Of a DNA stretch of 64,000 nucleotides, positions 46,901 to 56,615 are shown in pieces. The position numbers were made by a program, and so were the translations under genes. Below the pieces are notes generated by a model. The model was not told where the DNA came from. It saw only the letters and a program-made list of their open reading frames with translations, and did no database searches. The DNA comes from Pleurotus djamor (Eukaryota; Basidiomycota; Agaricomycetes; Agaricales; Pleurotaceae): the NCBI GenBank assembly GCA_029747585.1, contig JAPEVF010000016.1:1-64000 (forward strand), given 5' to 3'. Each line of letters starts with the position of its first letter. Within the stretch, counting starts at the first letter, position 1.

Positions 46901-48652
46901 CCTCTGTCACGACTTGCCTATCTCTCAGCCACCTCATCGACACCCAGGATCCTACCCGCAGCACCATTGTTCTCCTATCGATGCCCGTGTTGAGGCGGGG
47001 GTGCGTTGGAATTTTCGACCGTCGAGTATGTTTATCTTGTTCGCGAAAATGATTGTCGATAACCACGCGAATCGCCCACAAGCGCTCGTCGAAGTCTGTC
47101 CTACCACGGGTGGTCGATAGTGTGCTTGCCCTCCCTGCTGGATGCTTTGTCTCGCCAAATTGAGCCGAGGTCTTCGTCCCGGATCCCCAAGCACAACCGT
47201 TACCACTAGGTTGGCGATATTTTCACCGCTAGTGAATTCATGTTTACTGCGAGAAGCACATCCAAAACTCAGTCACCGCCTTCAATCATAGGACGAATAC
47301 CCACAGAACTCGCCTACGCACTGGCCCACTGTGGATGCATACTCTCTCCGCCCACGCGAACCTCTGGTTTCAACTTAGCAAATTACGCTATGTCATTGCA
47401 TCTCCCTACCAAGATGTTCACGCGCCACCCAATCAATACGAGCTCATTGTGGGCAATGAATCCACATCTAATCCACTCGCTTGTGTCTCCCGATCAACGC
47501 GAAAGTTCAGGCTATACTTGGTATAAATATTAGAGTTTACAGTGACGTTCAATGATTCATTCTAAGTCAAAATCTATCTTCGAGCAACGCTCAACGTGTT
47601 GATCGCTTCGTCCACCTCCCGATCCTACCCTAAGCACCTGGTCGTCATGCATCATCACACATGTGCATGAGTGTCCAAGTCCTCCATCGAAGACCAGAGT
47701 ATCCCATTTCTGCGCTCCGTTATGGACCATGATGTCACCATCCATAGTCCTGATTCCTCCGTTGTTGCTTGGTGCCATTTCGTGCACATCGTGACTCATG
47801 ATACCTCGGGTGGACTTCCGTTCCAAGTTCTTTGTTCGACGTGTACATCGACATGGTCTTTGGTAGCTTACTAACCCTTTCACTGAGCTTCGCCCCCTTT
47901 CACAAGGCGGCTTGACTTCTAAGAGCTTGGGCACACCATGGACATGCTCGTGTGATACGGGAGAATGTCGGTCTGGTGACGGGACCGTGTGATGTCTTCG
48001 TCGTGAAGACGCATGCGAGGTCGCTTAGTCGGCTGGGCGCTTGTAGAATTAGCCGGGCCAACAAGACCCGAATTGCTTCCTCCCCAAGGCTCATCTTCAC
48101 CCCGTCCTTCAACAGGCCTCACTTGAACTTGAACTTGAACCACGATGTCGACAATGATGTGGGCATCGCGCACTTCGCGAAACCTTCGTGTGCTCTCTGC
48201 ACCAACGTCGAGGCGGATGATGCTCCGACCTCAGTACAGGGCTTTTGGTAGCACCCTTCAACGACGTGAGCGCATTTCTTATCTTTATCTTTCCTGTTTA
48301 TCACCGCTGGTTATGATTTTTGGCNTTTTTTATTCGAAAATGCGGGATGCGGGGGAGGCATGTGGGGAAAACATACTCCGAGTTGTGTCATGGCGGCGGG
48401 TTTGCTCGGCATGAGGGTTAGAGGGCAATCGATGATGCCAGCTGCCAGGTGTTAACCGTGTCCGGAATGATATCGTTCCCGTTCCCGTGCTCCGATCCCG
48501 CTGCATTCCACCTCGCTCAGGTCATTCATAATCATAAAAAGATGCATGGCGAGAGGACACCCTGCACCCCCATCGCAGCACTCCTACCTTTTACTTTACT
48601 TTCCACTCTACTTCTTCTACCTCGACGTCACTTGGTTTGGTGCTGAACAAAG
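43984..48652. other. 4.7-kb region with no supported gene
   Basis: Longest gap in the window. Open frames exist on both strands (for example 44062-44634 plus, 46064-46363 plus, 47240-47533 plus, 47557-47934 minus) but none shows a domain, a consistent splice chain or long codon-biased sequence. The part just above 43983 should hold the copper-fist promoter. The part before 48653 is pyrimidine-rich (about 48580-48640) and has a TATA-like ATAAAAAG near 48535, fitting the isocitrate dehydrogenase promoter. Base 48325 is undetermined. I saw no transposase, reverse transcriptase, terminal repeat or tRNA. It could be decayed genes, long non-coding RNA or fast-evolving orphan genes. Confidence 0.45.
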
Positions 48653-50361
48653 ATGTCGTTACCCGCAGGATTCGAGAAGATTGCTGTTACGAACCCCGTC
48701 GTCGAGCTAGACGGCGATGAGATGACCAGGATTATCTGGAAGAAGATCAGGGAAGAGGTAGGTTTGCTTCTCTAGTGGTTCTTTGAAGGTTATCTTACCC
48801 CTCCAAACTAGTTAATTCTACCTTACCTCCAATTGGATATCAAATATTTCGATCTTGGTCTTGAATATCGTGATGAAGTACGTTCGTTGGCCTTAACGAG
48901 TTCAGATGAACGAGGTTCTGACCTGTTGTTTCTAGACAAATGACAAAGTCACGATCGAAGCCGCTGAGGCCATCCAAAAGTACAGCGTTGGCATCAAATG
49001 TGCTACTATAACGCCAGATGAAGCTCGTGTCGAAGAGTTCAAACTGAAAGAAATGTGGAAGAGCCCCAATGGAACTGTACGTGACGATGATCCATTCTGC
49101 AAGAGATTTTCAACTTAATCAACTTCAAACTGGTTTAGATTCGTAATATTCTCGGGGGAACAGTCTTCCGTGAACCAATCATCCTCGAACGCATTCCACG
49201 ACCTATTCCTGGATGGGTTAAGCCGATATGCATCGGTCGTCATGCCTTTGGTGACCAGGTGAGCACTGCACTCTGGAGAGAGATGCGTGCTTGCTAACAT
49301 ACAGTAGTATCGCTCGACAGATTTCGTCGCCCCTGGTCCTGGTAAGCTGCAGCTGGTCTACACGCCTACCGATGGCAGCCCTGCTACTACCCTCAACGTC
49401 TACGACTTCAAGGGACCTGGTGTCGCCATGAGCATGTACAACACTGACGAAGTCAGTCCTTTTGAAATTCCCATTGAGGCGTTGCTGATTTACCATTGTC
49501 TTTAGTCAATCCAAGGGTTCGCCCATTCTTCATTCAAGATGGCGCTGGCTAAGAAGATGCCTCTCGTGAGTTCTGGTTTGTCAGGGTCTCTGAGCGTACA
49601 CATTGTTGATGTTTCAATTTAGTTCATGTCAACGAAAAACACCATCATGAAGAAGTACGATGGTAGATTCAAGGATATCTTCCAAGAAATTTACGAATCG
49701 TGCGTCACCTCATGACTTACATTTCCCGTATACCGATGCTAACTCCATCATCAGGACATACAAGAAGCAATTCGAGGAATTGGGCATCTACTACGAGCAC
49801 CGTCTCATCGACGACATGGTTGCGCAAGCCATCAAATCCTCAGGCGGCTTCGTCTGGGCTTGCAAGAACTACGATGGTGACGTTCAGAGCGACATTCTCG
49901 CCCAAGGATTCGGTTCCCTCGGCATGATGACTTCAGAACTCCTCACCCCAGATGGCCAAATCATCGAATCCGAAGCCGCACACGGAACAGTGACGCGTCA
50001 CTACCGAGAATGGCAGAAGGGCAATGAAACGTCGACGAACCCTGTTGCCTCTATCTTCGCTTGGACGAGAGGGCTTTTGCACCGTGCCAAGTTGGATGGG
50101 AATGATAAATTGAAGCAGTTCTGCTTGGATTTGGAGGCGGCTTGTATTGAGGTTATTGATGAGGATGGTGTTATGACCAAGGATCTCGCACTTGCTATCC
50201 ATGGAAAGGGCATGAAGCGGGAGCATTGGGTCGTCACCGATGTCTATATGGATGCAGTTAATGTAAGNTTTTTGGCCCTTCTCATCGCTCGCTCGCCTAC
50301 TGATTCCTATCCACCCCAGGCTAAATTGAAGCAAAAGTTGGCTCAGCGTGGTCAGGCTTAG
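48653..50361 (+). CDS. IDP: NADP-dependent isocitrate dehydrogenase
   Basis: Homodimeric enzyme making 2-oxoglutarate and NADPH from isocitrate. Sequence: [89 protein letters not shown] and [20 protein letters not shown]. Then [20 protein letters not shown] and [20 protein letters not shown], which carries NADP-binding residues. The end is [13 protein letters not shown]. About nine exons, 410-420 residues. The start at 48653 gives no targeting peptide, suggesting a cytosolic or peroxisomal form. A mitochondrial leader from an upstream alternative exon is possible, but not evident. The last intron contains an undetermined base (50268) just inside its donor (GTAAGN). Upstream of the FunK1 gene on the same strand with 228 bases between coding ends. 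Confidence 0.96.
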
Positions 50362-50589
50362 AGATCTGTTGATCTAGCTAGTTTTGGACAACGCATTGCT
50401 TTCCGGACATGACTCAGATCTTAATGTAGCTGGTATATTTGGGGTACATATGTACGTGCACAGATATCTTATGGTTGTTGTTGTATACCCGAGCGTTGTA
50501 GGAACAAACCGAAGGAATTTTATGTGCCTTATCCAGGTTGTTCGGACCCTCCCCCCTATTGCAGTGAGAGTTGGCTTCGTACCACCACG

Positions 50590-53035
50590 ATGGACGAAGC
50601 TCCTCGCACGGCTCACGAAGAACGCCTCCTACGACACACGCCAATATGTGCCCTCCCCTCCTTTGATTCCTTCACCACCTTCGACTCGGTTCAGGACACC
50701 TTGAGAGACGAACTTGGCCGTGCTACTTTCGAAGGAGAGAGTGTGCGGACACACTTCTGCCCCGTCGAAAATGGAATAGGAGACACCGTTTTTGATGCGC
50801 TGGGGACTGGAGACAATTGCGTGTATGAAAACACGTCCGAGTTCACACTGCTCGATTGGCCAAAAGAGGGATCTGTAAAAACTGATTATTCTCCGCGCAT
50901 TGTCGCCATTCTCAACATGATCATCGACGCCTACAGCGGGACTGATCCTGTGCAGTTCAACAAGTCCGTCTTTCGTGCCATGCGCTTCCGTGTGAACGAC
51001 AAACGCATATTGTGCGCCGTTCCTAGCGAAGTCGACATTGCGCCGCCTCTACTTTCTTGCCAAGATGATATCTCTCCTGGTGTTCCAATATCTTGGTACC
51101 AAACCTCTCTCGTCGGTGAATTCGATCGTAAATGGGGACCGCTAGCATCCCAGGCTGCAATCTACGCTCGTTGCTTGTTTGCTGCATCGGAGGACCGTAT
51201 CTTCGTCCCAGTCCTTTGCCTGAACTATACCGAAGCTTCGTTCCGTTTGTGCATATTCCATCGTGGCGGTCTACTGGCGACTACCCCTATGATTCTCACA
51301 ACAGAATGCGGGTTTCGCGAGTTCGTATCCACCATCATCGGTCTCTGGCAATGGGATACGCCTGCTAAGGCTGGGTTTGAACCAGCTCTATCTCAATCCT
51401 ATATTAGACTCAATGGGTGTCAGTATCGTATTGACCACGTTCTTAGTCGACGTCCAGTCCTATGTGGCAAGGCGACCAGTGTCTACGCCGTCAGGTTGGA
51501 CACATCCGCTGGTCAAGCCCATCCCTCCGAGTCTCACACTCATCGTCGGTATCTTCCTGAATTCACCAAGAAAGTCCTCAGGAAACTAGAGAAAGCGCCG
51601 CTTCCTTGGGATTGTCTGAATCCATTCGATGATTTAGAGCCTGTCCCTCCATCGACATCAAAATGTTTGGATTCAATTACGCTTCCCGAGACTTTTATTG
51701 TCAAGTGCTCCCATCAGCCTGTTGATCGGGACAAAGAAGAGGACATCTTTCGCGTTGCTCGCGGTTACGTCGGCGTCCCGGAAATTATAACTGGATATGA
51801 TGCGGAGAACATTGATGTGGAAGCGCAAGACGTCGTGTTTTGGGATGTTTTCCGGTTCGGGTTTGTCGATGACGATTCGGACTCGGACTACGACGACGAC
51901 GAACCAACATCCGATTCTGAAGACGGCGAGGAACAGACGCAAGTAGATGAAGAAGGTGATAAGACACGGGAAGATGGAGGTCAGGGAAGCGGTGGACAGG
52001 TTGGTGCGGATGAAGGCGCAAATCAGCAGCGTCCCCAATTCCGCTACAGGATACATAGACACCTCATCATCAAGACAATGGGAAACCGTCTTCATCAGGA
52101 AATGGGTCCTCGGGCGGTCGCCCTTGCTCTACAGCATGCAGCAATCGGTCAATTTTGATTTCCGCATCTTTCCTACCATTCGACTCACATCCTAAATCAA
52201 CTAGGACATTGTGCTTTGTTCACTATGTCGGGTTATGTCCATGGTGATATCAGTCAAGGTAACATAATTGTGCTATTTGAGACTGAAATACGACAGATTC
52301 CCAGCGCGTGAGTTGTGTCATTTACCGATCCGATACTTATTCCAACAACACCCCGTAGCCTGTCTTCCATCGTTCGAAGTCCTGAATGTAGCGCAGTCCT
52401 CGTTGATGGCGATGCAGCAAAGAAATGGATTAGTGGCTCCAAGTCGTCGCATCGTTCTGTAAGTGTATTCATCTTTTACATCTCCATAGGAATATCAATC
52501 GTGCTTACAGGGCACTCTTCCTTTCCTTTCATGGCGCATCGCGCGGCTTTGGGAGTGGAAAGAACCCACTGATCACACTCCACTTGACGACCTTGAATCA
52601 TTTATTTGGGTCCTCCTCTACTCTTTGCTTGAATGGACCAAGACTCAGAGAACGAGAGATGAACGCATGTGGTGGGGTTATCTCAATGGTACTGATGGTA
52701 TCACGACTATATCCATCTTGAAAAAAGATACCGTGAAAGCCTGGGGTCTTGAAGATACGTATAAATCGTATCCTCTCTCGTCGTACGTTTCTCCATTCCG
52801 GGAACTGCTACACGACTGGTTTGTCAGTGTGGAAGCTTCCCAGGCAGCGTATTCCGAACTTCGAGCCAACAATGCGCCCGCTGAAGAAGTGCTTGCTTTG
52901 TTCGAGAGAGCTTACGTAGATTTCATATGCATCTCGCAGAGGCATATCGAAGAACTTCCGCTCCAGTTCGATACGCCAAAGAAGAAGAAGAGTACAAAAA
53001 AAACAAGAAAGCGTCAGCAAATGGGAAGGTGCTGA
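50590..53035 (+). CDS. FunK1-type protein kinase
   Basis: Fungal-specific protein kinase family expanded in mushroom fungi. Starts at ATG 50590 (MDEAPRTAHEERLLRHTPIC). A long N-terminal domain contains LVGEFDRKWGPLASQAAIYA and FVPVLCLNYTEASFRLCIFH. The kinase lobe begins around LPETFIVKCSH. An acidic, disordered insertion (DDDSDSDYDDDEPTSDSEDG) interrupts the lobe. Then come ALALQHAAIG, the catalytic loop YVHGDISQGNIIV, and AVLVDGDAAKKW where DFG would be. The C-terminal family motif HTPLDDLESFIWVLLYSLLE follows, then a basic tail (TPKKKKSTKKTRKRQQ). The catalytic loop is HGD rather than HRD. Four exons: intron after ALQHAAIG, one after QIPSA (56 nt), and one between SSHRS and GTLPFLSW. About 760 residues. 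Convergent with the GTPase gene. Confidence 0.88.
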
Positions 53036-53184
53036 CGAAGGACGCATAGTTAAAGCGTAGTTTTTTTACCTCTTCAAGCCCACATGGAAGTGATCAACTC
53101 ACGATCTTTCAGATGCACCAAAGTGGAAACAGATGAAGAATTCTCATGTTTTATATAACATGACAAACATCGAAAGCTATGCTA

Positions 53185-55131
53185 CTAGTCCGATCCCATC
53201 ACGACGGTCTTAAAATTGTTAATCGCATTACTGAAGAAGTTCTTCTTCGACGCCTTCGCCTTATCCTTCATTGCTTGTTCCACCACCGATTTCTTCTTCT
53301 CGAGAGACGCCATTCGTTCCTTCATCCGTAAGAGTGCATCAGGCTTCGCACCCTGCTCCACCATCGTGTCGTAACGCATTTGCAAAAGAGCGATCGCCTG
53401 GGAAATGTAACCGACGAAGCTTCCGGAAAGCGCAAGCTTGTTGTAGTCGGTACACAAGCGACTTAGCTCCTCTTCGTCGTCTTCCGTGCTCTTCTGAAGT
53501 TCTTGAATCTTCTCGTCGATCTTTTGTTTGAGAGCAAAAACTTCACCTTCCTTCTTCTTGGCATCTTCGTATCTGGCTTTGGCAGCCTCGTCGACGCTAG
53601 TTTCTTTCTTCTGGCGAACGACCCACTTGGCTTTGTAGTGTTGGTGGAGTAGGGAAGAATGGCCACAGCGTATACACTTGTATCCGTTGTCGGGGGTACG
53701 GTCGTAGTCAAATGCCTGGCATTGTCGCCCAACGATGTCGCGGTCGAGGGTGAAAGTGACTTGACAAACTTCGTGACAATTGCTATAGCAATCGGCCGCG
53801 CAGCAAAGGGTATTGTGCTCCTCGCCAGTACCTTCGTGTTCATGGAAGGGACTGTCGATGATAGTTTGGAACTGTTCATTGACTTTCTGGATCTTAGATA
53901 GGAGGGACGTCAGACTGGCTCGAAGGCATGCGGTTATGAAACTCACCTGTTTCTGCTCGTCGATGTCAGCTTGCATCTTGATGAGCTCGCTCTTCTGGTT
54001 CTCTGTTTGCGTGATGCGGGCGAGAACGTTCGTTATCGAAGCCTCGATCTTCGTCGACATCTGGTATAGATCGTTGATGCTCTTGGTCGCTTGGACGACT
54101 CGTTCAGTCTGCCATTGGAAGAAGTTGTTCAACGTCTTGATAGTTTTCTCGTAGGTACGATCGACAGTTTCTCGCATTTCTTCCAAGATGAAGTCTTCTG
54201 GCGGTTCTTCGGAGTGGAGATCGTCTTGGTATTTGAACCATCCGGCGAGAGGGTTGTCGATGGTCCAAATCTTGGCTTTACGAAGGGCAAGAGGTAGGCC
54301 ATCGCGTTTGAAGTTGAATTGGAGGGGATTCGATACCATGGTGAAGACGAAGGCGATATTGTCGACGATGGAGTGGGGGAACATGCCGGAGATGACGGTA
54401 AGGGCGTACTGGGTCGCGACGCCTAGACGAGTGTTAGTCCCATTCGCGAGGACGATGACCGAGTCGATTGTTTCTACGAAGAAAGTCAGAATCGGTTCAT
54501 GAGCGTAAGCATGGACGAAGGTACCGATTTCACTTCTGATCGCCTCAGCGATCGACTGTTTGTGTTGATTATCGAACTCAGTGCCGCGAGTATCAGCGAG
54601 ACCAGGGGTGTCCAAGACTTTGACCTCGTAACCATTGGCGGCGATGATTTTGTAAAGCGAAGGTTTATTGGTTTGACTGCCAATCCCCGAGCCTCCGGCC
54701 TCGTTAGAGGTGATATGAGCCTTGGTGAACTGCTCGAGTTTGCGGCCAGAGCAGACGTTGGCTAGCAAGTCCAAGAAGGCGGTTTTACCTACGCCGGTCT
54801 CGCCAATAAGGAGGATAGTCAAGGAGGGCTTCTTCCAGGGTGTCAATGTCATCTTGGAGTTATCTACGCCGGGTGGAAAATCGGGTTTGGGCGGAAGAGG
54901 TGGGAGTGTAACGGGCTGAGAGGGGGCGGAGGGGCGGGCTGGAGGTGGTGTGGGCTGGGCGGTTGTCGTTGGGTCGGCCGTCGGTTCAGTAGCCACGGAA
55001 ACATCTGATGCCACAGCGGGATCTACGACTGGGTCGACTGGAGCAGGATCCGTGACAACATCTGCGGAACTGCGAGCCAAGGTCAATGTGGATGAACTAC
55101 AGCGACGGATTTGTCACGCTCACGTGTTCAT
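53185..55131 (-). CDS. AIG1/GIMAP-like P-loop GTPase with coiled coils and a Cys-rich module
   Basis: Predicted GTPase. Exon 1 (ATGAACAC, ending at 55131 on the minus strand) splices through a 58-nt GTGAGC..CAG intron to SADVVTDPAP; the frame farther in has no ATG until 54852. A Pro/Thr/Ala-rich disordered head of about 80 residues is followed by LLIGETGVGKT (P-loop, about residues 92-99) and VLDTPGLADTRGTEF (switch region with DxxG). The N/TKxD motif is not canonical; TMVSNP lies where it is expected. Next come coiled coils, a second intron at 53887-53946 (60 nt, in frame) and a Cys/His-rich block (CCAADCYSNCHEVCQ through GYKCIRCGHSSLLH) suited to metal binding. A further coiled coil runs to the basic C-terminus. 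About 610 residues. Shares a divergent upstream region with the stonustoxin-like gene. Confidence 0.85.
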
Positions 55132-56615
55132 TGTAGTATGGAGTCTGGGAAGTTGTCAAGGAGGGTCCGATCGAGGCGAAGCTCTTCTGAAGAATGACTT
55201 CGACATGCTGGATATTATATACGAGGGCTGCAGGACGGCTCTCTGAGACAACGACATAGCACACAGTGCATGTGCAGAAGAGGAACATAGCTGAATCGGA
55301 AGCTTCATCCTCCGAGTGTACCTAAGGTGCAAGTTCCTGAGCGCGTATTTAGTGAGGTCATATGGAAGACAAGGAGAACTTGAAGGGGAAGACCAACTGA
55401 CATATTCCCTCGGAACTGGTACTAGGCCGGCGCTGTCATTGCTGAGGGACAGGTACAGCGGTAGACAGAGGAATTATCCTGCTCTGGCATGGAAAGGACG
55501 AACTGCCATCCAGGAGGGCTAGGAAGGATCAGGATCGTCGCCAGCACAGCCATCGCCAAAAATACCCCGATCGATCGTGATCAGGTCTTGGGACCTAGGC
55601 CCGTTGATGAGGCGTCCCCGCAAGCCATGCCTGTCAGGACATCTCTTTATTGTCGCCCGACTTGGTGATTCGTACTACCAGCGGATCACATAGCTGCTTC
55701 TTTGGCACAGACTGTGAAAGATAAGAGGACCTGAGGATGGGTTTGGTCAAACGTCTTAGATACAAACGGAAGGCCAGAAGTTAGAACAAATGCTTGCCTC
55801 AATGTGTTCAGTCTGAACGCAAAGCGTTCTGTCATTAACGGAAAGGTGCTGTTGTGCGCAGAGAACAAGGATTCCGAGTCGCAATTGAAGCTAGCTTGAA
55901 GGATCATATTGTCTATCATGCTACATCCCAAAGTGACGAGGAATGGTCCGGTTAAGTTTGCTCAGGGAAAGCTCTTGAAAACGAATGAGACAGGCTGAGC
56001 CGACATATCGGATGCGAAACAAAGCCGCCCATCAGTGATTGCAGTACGATGAAAGGCAGAGGTACAGGAACAGATTGGGAGCTCATATCTTGAACGCGAA
56101 CATGAAGGATCCAAATAAGCGCTCGCAGGATGTCTCTTGGTGGCGAACCTCGAACTCCATTTTTCTCTGCTCCTCAGAAACTCCGCCTCCTCATGCCTTG
56201 AAATGCTCTACTCTACTGCGGATCATGATAGACTCCTGGATATCTCCAGACTGATTGTTACTGACTAAAAGGCACGTTCGGCTTGAAATGGGCAAGCAAA
56301 TGCAAGGCACATTGAGCATCCTTGTGCTCCTCGTACCTGCTACTTGTAGTGCCAGGACCTTTCTCAAGGCCTCAAGGACGACGCAGAATTCCGTGGTTCG
56401 GGCACAGGAACGCGCCGGGGGGACCTGGCTCAGTGAGGCTGAACAGAGCTCAATGGACTTTGCGTTATAATGTTCAACCTCTCGTAGCAATGCCACCACC
56501 AACGTCGTCGCGACCAAGGGCTTTCTCCCGAACAAATCACCTGGAATATCTTTGTGTGAGTATTATCGTCCCTTTGTACGCGTCGTTTTCTGATTTTCTG
56601 GATTGTAGCACCGCA
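55132..56615. other. Shared upstream region of the GTPase and the stonustoxin-like gene
   Basis: 1.48 kb between two divergent starts. The right-hand end probably contains a 5' UTR intron of the stonustoxin-like gene (GTGAGTATTATCG..GATTGTAG, near 56558-56607). A TATAA motif lies at 56465-56469. A minus-strand frame at 55686-55931 (81 residues) has no recognisable feature. No repeats seen. Confidence 0.4.

Noticed and set aside
47240..47533. Possible F-box-like fragment (IGRIPTELAYAL)
   Set aside because: The short leucine-poor match is too weak and no downstream repeat or splice partner was found.
47557..47934. 125-residue minus-strand frame
   Set aside because: No motif and open on both strands; chance.
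48449..48646. Hydrophobic frame upstream of isocitrate dehydrogenase as a mitochondrial leader
   Set aside because: It ends in a stop before the dehydrogenase ATG and is not linked by a convincing splice.
56322..56615. 98-residue in-frame extension of the stonustoxin-like protein
   Set aside because: Starts in non-conserved sequence with several Arg/Pro codons and crosses a likely 5' UTR intron; the family's N-terminal motif begins soon after the ATG at 56616.
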